From CAIOHW01 sp964432565 (lineage in GTDB: Bacteria; Bdellovibrionota; UBA1018), in contig CAYSOA010000056.1 of the NCBI GenBank assembly GCA_964432565.1, forward strand, positions 1 to 10,609: DNA of 10,609 bases, read 5' to 3'. Within the stretch, counting starts at the first letter, position 1, and every line of letters starts with the position of its first letter. Position numbers and translations under genes: made by a program. This document shows, in pieces, positions 6,323 through 10,609 of this stretch. The notes beneath the pieces were generated by a model. The model searched no databases. It saw only the letters and a list, made by a program, of their open reading frames with translations, and was not told the DNA's origin.

Positions 6323-8742
6323 TGCACTCTCACCTCAAAGCTCGACACTTCACCCTCCCAGGCACTGACGACGACGACATAGTCGACTCCCGTCTCGGCC
6401 GTGAACGTGACCGTCGGACAACCCGACGAGCTTTCGTCCTGCTTGACGATGTCACCGCCCTGAAGCACGTAAAGATCAAGGGCGTCCCGACTGCAGCCTC
6501 CGGGAATGCTCGGAACCGAGACCGTCACCGATTTCGTCGCACCGGTATTGCGGTAATGATACCAGCGGTTGAGCCCCATCTCGTTGCCGTCCGAATCCGA
6601 ATACTCGCGCTTGGTCTGGCTATGCTCCGAGCTGTCCGGTATCGGCTGATAGAGATTCCAGAAAGCCTCTGGAAAACTCGCTCCCTGATAAGCCGGATAG
6701 CGCAGGGAACTGGCGTAGCGAGCCCCAAGATCCTGATCGAGATCAAAAAGATCCCGAGTACCGGAGCTTCCGCTAGTCGGACAGCTCCCCACGCAAAGCG
6801 CATTCCATGGCGAAAAAAGCGTCGTCGACCAGAGATTGAAAAGACCGTCCTCGGTTCCAAAGCGGGCGCGATAATAAGCGGCAAACGAGTGCATGCTCGT
6901 CAGGGCAGCGGTCGTTCGATGATCCTGGGCCAGCACGGTGTGAATGCGGTCAAAGTTCCCACGGTTCTTGAATAACTTCCACAACACGTGCTGCACGGCG
7001 AACTCGCTGTAGACGCTTCGGTAGATACTGGAGGGTGTGGAACTCGAGCCCGGATCGACATTCACATCAATGGCAAATCCGCCGATCTGATCTTCACCTG
7101 CCGTATCGATGTAAACCGAATCATCAAAGGTCATCGCAGAAATCGCATTTCCGAAACCTTCGCCAAAGGCCACTCTCGGATCAATCATCTCGCCTAGAAA
7201 ATGGCCGCCGCCGATGGAATCCGAACGGTAGAGGTTATCTTCGAGATAATGGCCGAACTCATGGGCGACGACATGATCGTCATACTCATCAGTATCATTG
7301 TCCTCTTTTCCGAGGATGTAGATGACGGGAACACTCGAGCCGATACCGGACACGTTCTCTCGCGTATAATGCGAAGTACTGATCTGCCCCTGGCTCTTGG
7401 TTCCGGAGATCGCCTCGTTATTGACCGACCAGTGCACGAGCACCAGTGGCAGCGCAATACTGGCATCAGCCTGACAAACGAGCTCGATCTCGCGAAGAAT
7501 GGTGTCGAGCAGCGCAAAAGGGGCCGCAGCGCGATCGGTATACACCCCACCCGATCGGGCGATAGCGGGAGTAAAATTCTGGTTCGAGGCTGCAGCCGAA
7601 TATACGCTCGAGCTGGTCAGTGCGTACCCGGCACGACTGTTCGTATTATCGACCACTCGAACATCCCACGATGAACCGCTACAGCTTTCGGGGCTGCCAG
7701 CGATGCCATCGGGCAGATATCCGGTCGCAACCATCCGGGCATGAACGCGCACCTTCACGCTACGGCCTGCGGGCACGTCGATCCGGTAATTGCCCGAGTC
7801 ATCGGTCGACGTCGAGGCGACAACCGACGAGTTCACAGAATCAATCGCCTCGACCCGAACGCGCCGCGCGGGCAACTGCTGCTCGGCTGCGTAATCGAGC
7901 TTTCCGACCGTTCGATTACCCGAGGACGTTGTGACTGCCGGAACCCAGTCAAACTTCACGTTACCGGTAATGGCGAAGCCGCCTGGTTCGATCACGCCCG
8001 AAAAGTGCCCGACAGCGGATTCGTTTCCGGCGCGGTCCCGAGCCTGTACATGCAGGTAGTAGGTCCCCCCCGCGCCCGTCTTGGTGGTGCTGCTAGTGGT
8101 GCTGTATCCACCAGAAGGAAGGGTCGTCGGGCTCTGATCGACCCTAAACCGATAGGTGCAGCCAGCCGAGTCCGTATCACTGCAGCTCCAGCTCCAACTC
8201 ATTGCCGACTTTGGTGTGGCATCACTTGAAAGCCCAGTGAGAGTGGGCGCCGTGTTGTCCAAAAGAATCGAAACGGTTCGAACCAGCGATTCATTTCCAG
8301 ATCCATCCCTGGCCTGCGCGTGCAGGTAGACGGTTCCGTTGTGGGTCGCGAACGCCGTCGCGCTACTGACTGAGCGGAAGCTGCTGGAGAGACCATCATA
8401 AGAAACAGAACCCCATGAAGGCGACGCGCTCGTTGAAACCGCGTACCGCACCTGGCAGGGGATGATCGAGCAACCGATCGACCAAGTTTTTGACCGCACA
8501 GGAACACTGCTGTTGGATAGTCCGATCACGGCGATCGCCGGGCTACTCCCTCCGCCGTTCTGCGAGCCCGACCCGTTGGAATCTCGGACAACGGGAGCTG
8601 GAGTTTGCGGAAGACAGCCCACCAAGAAAAGCCCCAGTGAGGCGACCAGCAGAAAAGAGCACGCCCCGGACGCCGAGCGACTGCGAGCAGTCCAACGACC
8701 ACCGCCGCGTTTTCCCCCAGACTTCAGGACCCGCGCACTCAT
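6319..8742 (-). CDS. Lipoprotein zinc metalloprotease with Ig-like repeats
   Basis: From ATG 8742 the gene encodes 807 residues. The signal peptide ends in the lipobox LVGC (Cys43), so the mature protein is probably lipid-anchored; its basic leader before the hydrophobic core is unusually long (about 30 residues). A Ser/Gly/Asn linker follows. Two Ig-like repeats (about 86-152 and 182-242) share W-x-x-x-C, a second Cys, and YLHxQARDxxGNES. Residues about 263-337 look like a carboxypeptidase-regulatory/CNA-B-type beta sandwich (STDDSGNYRIDVPAG). The catalytic region carries HEFGH (494-498), with Glu528 in AFGEGFGN as the likely third zinc ligand, a gluzincin layout. The last 80 residues resemble a PPC-type secreted-protease domain. 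It is the first gene of a two-gene operon and probably acts at the cell surface or in the periplasm. The natural substrate is unknown and I cannot assign a MEROPS family. A GTG at 8769 would add nine residues but has no Shine-Dalgarno sequence. Confidence 0.85.
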   Translation of the reverse strand: MSARVLKSGGKRGGGRWTARSRSASGACSFLLVASLGLFLVGCLPQTPAPVVRDSNGSGSQNGGGSSPAIAVIGLSNSSVPVRSKTWSIGCSIIPCQVRYAVSTSASPSWGSVSYDGLSSSFRSVSSATAFATHNGTVYLHAQARDGSGNESLVRTVSILLDNTAPTLTGLSSDATPKSAMSWSWSCSDTDSAGCTYRFRVDQSPTTLPSGGYSTTSSTTKTGAGGTYYLHVQARDRAGNESAVGHFSGVIEPGGFAITGNVKFDWVPAVTTSSGNRTVGKLDYAAEQQLPARRVRVEAIDSVNSSVVASTSTDDSGNYRIDVPAGRSVKVRVHARMVATGYLPDGIAGSPESCSGSSWDVRVVDNTNSRAGYALTSSSVYSAAASNQNFTPAIARSGGVYTDRAAAPFALLDTILREIELVCQADASIALPLVLVHWSVNNEAISGTKSQGQISTSHYTRENVSGIGSSVPVIYILGKEDNDTDEYDDHVVAHEFGHYLEDNLYRSDSIGGGHFLGEMIDPRVAFGEGFGNAISAMTFDDSVYIDTAGEDQIGGFAIDVNVDPGSSSTPSSIYRSVYSEFAVQHVLWKLFKNRGNFDRIHTVLAQDHRTTAALTSMHSFAAYYRARFGTEDGLFNLWSTTLFSPWNALCVGSCPTSGSSGTRDLFDLDQDLGARYASSLRYPAYQGASFPEAFWNLYQPIPDSSEHSQTKREYSDSDGNEMGLNRWYHYRNTGATKSVTVSVPSIPGGCSRDALDLYVLQGGDIVKQDESSSGCPTVTFTAETGVDYVVVVSAWEGEVSSFEVRVQ
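6330..6336 (-). promoter_or_regulatory. Strong Shine-Dalgarno site inside the metalloprotease 3' end
   Basis: On the minus strand GAGGTGA ends 7 nt before the ATG at 6322. It fixes the start of the 202-residue protein and supports translational coupling with the metalloprotease. Confidence 0.75.
8017..8199 (-). repeat. Second Ig-like repeat-coding segment
   Basis: This segment encodes SWSWSC ... CTYRFRVD ... YYLHVQARDRAGNES. It matches the upstream segment at 8287-8487 (TWSIGC ... CQVRYAVS ... VYLHAQARDGSGNES). The shared order of Trp, two Cys, Tyr-Leu-His and GNES points to internal domain duplication. The copies have diverged widely in DNA, so the duplication is old. Confidence 0.75.
8287..8487 (-). 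repeat. First Ig-like repeat-coding segment
   Basis: This is the first copy of the Cys-containing Ig-like module of the lipoprotein metalloprotease; see its partner at 8017-8199. The two Cys sit closer together here (GCSIIPC) than in the second copy (SCSDTDSAGC), a loop-length difference at the likely disulfide. Confidence 0.75.
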
Positions 8743-8897
8743 CTCTTGAAAGTGTCTCGCCGCCGGCACTCGAAAGCAACGGAAGGCCTGAAAAGCCGGG
8801 TCAAAAAATTGGCGCTACCTGCGTCCTTTTCGACACCCACCCAGAAATCAGCTACCTAGGGATCGAAGCAGAAGCAAAAAACCCGAGAAGTCTACTC

Positions 8898-8913
8898 TGA
8901 CACAGTTTTGTCA
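8898..8913. promoter_or_regulatory. Possible operator, TGACA-N6-TGTCA
   Basis: A perfect 5-bp inverted repeat with half-site centres 11 bp apart lies 39 bp before the plus-strand lipoprotein start. The spacing suits a dimeric repressor or activator, but arms this short can arise by chance. It has no second copy that I noticed in the window. Confidence 0.2.
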
Positions 8914-8938
8914 TCACGTTCACGCGCCGATACTAGTC

Positions 8939-8944
8939 AAGAGG
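8939..8944 (+). promoter_or_regulatory. Shine-Dalgarno site of the second lipoprotein gene
   Basis: AAGAGG ends 8 nt before the ATG at 8953. It decides this start over the later in-frame ATGs at 8980 and 9067, which have no such site. Confidence 0.65.
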
Positions 8945-8952
8945 CAGGGCCG

Positions 8953-10609
8953 ATGCGGAACGTATTCAGAGTCTCTTCAATGACCGAGCTTTTGAAACGA
9001 CCATTAAAAGGACTGAGCCGGCAAGTTCGTTTGTCGGCTTCGCGGCTTTCGAGCGCCAAGATCGGGATGGCCAACCTGGCCCTGTCAAGCTTGCTGATCG
9101 GCGCTTCGGGCTGCTCACTCACCCCGCCCTCGCATCCGGTCAAGTTCGTCATCGATACCTCGCAGCTCGAAAAAAACTTCGATCAGGCCAAAGCGTCGTC
9201 GAAACTGTCGAGCGGCACTTTCAGTGCGGCCGCCGAAACGAGCGTACCCCCGCCGCAATTGGACGTTCCGACGCAGTTTTTCGCGACCGAGATTGAGGAA
9301 GACTTCTCCAACGGCTTTAGCTGCCTCGCGATCAATGTGACGGGCGATGTGGTTCCGTCGCGCCCGACGCCGAGTGGAATGGTTTTTCATCCCAACTATT
9401 CCCCCAAGCGCTTCTCAAGCCTGATTCAAGTGATGAAGCTCGACGATTCGAAACGTGAGATGGACGTCGAAATTCAGATGCCTGCCCTGGGACGTGTGCA
9501 CGTCGCGATTTGGGGCCTTCAAAGCAAATCGGGCGAGTGCCCCGACCCGAGCCGTGAGGACGATAGCAGCACGAGTGACGGGGAAGACGCCAGTGGCAGC
9601 GGTGGTGACGGCGGTGGCGACCCCATCGAAGTTTATTCGCTGGCCGGCACCTGGGTCGACCTTCAGGCCGGCATGACCGAAGTGGCGCTGGTCTCTCGGG
9701 CGGTTGGCGGCACAAATGGTCTTTCGGCGAACGATCGAGTCTTCATCGAACAGCCGAAACCTCGCTTCTTTTTCTCGCTGAATGACGGCTCTGCCCTCGA
9801 TGCCGAGCCGATGGGGCAGTTTACGTTCTCTTCAGGTACGACCGGCTCGATCTACTTCCACAACCTCGATCCGAGCCGGTTTCCTGTGCAATCGGTCGCG
9901 GTGATGGTGAAGGACACCAACGGAACTCTGGTGGCCGCCACTCCTGGAGTTGTCAGCTGTGAGTCCATGGAACAAGCTGCGATCAATTCTCCTGAGTCTT
10001 ACGAGCCGCTTCATTGCACAATTGACATGACGAGTCTCGCCGGTAGCACGAGCTCCTACACGTTTTACGCTCAGGTGAGCTTCATCGGGGCTGGTGGATC
10101 GGTGCAAACCGAGTCGTTCCCCGTGACTCTCAGTACGGGGACGACAACGGGCGGAACGAGCGGTAGCACGGCAGGAGCGGGGGGCACTTCCTCTGGAGCG
10201 ACCAGCCTGACCGCGCCAACCAATCTGACCGCCGCACCGGCTGCGCTCCAGAGAGACGACCCTACAGAGCTGTCTTGGCAGGGCTCGCTCGGGGGAGCTT
10301 CGGACGGGACGACGAGCTATTTTTTCAAAATTAACCCTTTAAACATCAACACACCCGCGAACACCTTCACCTGGAACCCAAATGAGGAAGGCACCTACAC
10401 GATCGAGGTACTCAGTTGCCAATCGGTGTCAGAAGTCGAAACCTGCTCAGCGCCATCGAACTCCATTACGGTGACGGTCTCTGCCGCCGACGGAAGCTCT
10501 GTTGGCACCACCACCGCCCCCGTTCTTCAAACCCCAACAAAGACGCTCTACTTTGCCGGTGCCGATCAGCCAGCCATCTCGCCTGCTGACACCCTTTCAC
10601 TCTCAGGCA
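8953..10609 (+). CDS. Large multi-domain lipoprotein, 3' end beyond the window
   Basis: The frame stays open from ATG 8953 to the last base: 552 codons with no stop, so the C-terminus is missing. The leader is long and basic, then a hydrophobic stretch ends in GASGC (Cys54), a plausible though not ideal lipobox. The mature part begins with a probably globular domain (about 57-200) of unknown type. A Ser/Gly/Asp linker follows (about 202-222), then a second beta-rich region (about 224-393), a Thr/Gly/Ser linker (about 394-417), and a fibronectin-III/Ig-like domain (about 419-510) with ELSWQGS, TFTWNP and EGTYTIEVLSC strands. Another Thr-rich linker and the start of a further segment end the window. 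The string of beta domains on flexible linkers suggests a surface-exposed adhesin or scaffold; no enzyme motif is seen. It is divergent from the metalloprotease operon and has a similar architecture of lipid anchor plus Ig-like modules. Confidence 0.85.
   Translation, partial: MRNVFRVSSMTELLKRPLKGLSRQVRLSASRLSSAKIGMANLALSSLLIGASGCSLTPPSHPVKFVIDTSQLEKNFDQAKASSKLSSGTFSAAAETSVPPPQLDVPTQFFATEIEEDFSNGFSCLAINVTGDVVPSRPTPSGMVFHPNYSPKRFSSLIQVMKLDDSKREMDVEIQMPALGRVHVAIWGLQSKSGECPDPSREDDSSTSDGEDASGSGGDGGGDPIEVYSLAGTWVDLQAGMTEVALVSRAVGGTNGLSANDRVFIEQPKPRFFFSLNDGSALDAEPMGQFTFSSGTTGSIYFHNLDPSRFPVQSVAVMVKDTNGTLVAATPGVVSCESMEQAAINSPESYEPLHCTIDMTSLAGSTSSYTFYAQVSFIGAGGSVQTESFPVTLSTGTTTGGTSGSTAGAGGTSSGATSLTAPTNLTAAPAALQRDDPTELSWQGSLGGASDGTTSYFFKINPLNINTPANTFTWNPNEEGTYTIEVLSCQSVSEVETCSAPSNSITVTVSAADGSSVGTTTAPVLQTPTKTLYFAGADQPAISPADTLSLSG

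Larger units (their letters stand above)
8743..8952. promoter_or_regulatory. Divergent intergenic region between two lipoprotein genes
   Basis: About 210 bp separate the metalloprotease start (minus strand) from the second lipoprotein start (plus strand), so promoters for both should lie here. I see no pair of -35 and -10 boxes that fits well. The only clear symmetric element is TGACA-N6-TGTCA at 8898-8913. No gene, RNA or long repeat is visible. Confidence 0.55.

Noticed and set aside
8740..8769. GTG start at 8769 for the metalloprotease
   Set aside because: It would only lengthen an already long leader, and no Shine-Dalgarno sequence precedes it; the ATG at 8742 is the simpler choice although its own site is also weak.
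8908..8936. Sigma70 promoter TTGTCA-17-TACTAG for the plus-strand lipoprotein gene
   Set aside because: The -10 match is three of six, and the transcript would begin inside the Shine-Dalgarno site AAGAGG, leaving it unusable.

Overview
The window looks like chromosomal DNA from a GC-rich Gram-negative bacterium. The evidence is a full-length FtsK DNA translocase, two predicted lipoproteins with lipobox signal peptides, and a CCA-adding/poly(A) polymerase family enzyme. The two Cys-containing Ig-like modules (pattern W-x-W-x-C ... C-x-Y-R ... Y-L-H-x-Q-A-R-D-x-x-G-N-E-S) in the lipoprotein metalloprotease resemble modules I recall from Bdellovibrionota/Oligoflexia and related delta-proteobacterial surface proteins. 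That placement is an inference from protein style, not a demonstrated assignment. No rRNA, tRNA, CRISPR array or complete insertion sequence is visible.

Layout, left to right. (1) Positions 1-200 hold no convincing gene. They hold a four-unit tandem repeat with a 16-bp period (48-110), followed by two copies of a perfect GC-rich dyad (CTCCGACGTCGGAG). The block lies just past the 3' end of a minus-strand ROK-family sugar kinase (201-1217). (2) A 43-bp divergent gap separates the kinase from ftsK (1261-4065). The stop codon of ftsK overlaps, as ATGA, the start of a 95-residue predicted exported protein of unknown function (4062-4349). A tRNA nucleotidyltransferase/poly(A) polymerase family gene follows at once (about 4357-5682); its C-terminal HD domain has lost its HD dyad. 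These three plus-strand genes look like one operon. (3) Convergent to it lies a minus-strand two-gene operon: a lipoprotein zinc metalloprotease (8742-6319), then a small membrane-anchored beta-rich protein (6322-5714), coupled by an ATGA overlap and a strong Shine-Dalgarno sequence. (4) After a divergent spacer of about 210 bp, a second large lipoprotein gene starts at 8953 on the plus strand. It stays open for 552 codons to the window edge, so it is cut off here.

Functionally the left half is housekeeping: sugar phosphorylation, chromosome segregation at division, and tRNA 3'-end maturation or RNA tailing. The right half is an accessory cell-surface or periplasmic module in which a metalloprotease lipoprotein, its membrane-anchored partner and a divergent multi-domain lipoprotein may work together. 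No gene in the window amounts to an established new system. The least explained items are the left-edge repeat block, the metalloprotease/partner pair, the truncated lipoprotein and the degenerate HD domain.
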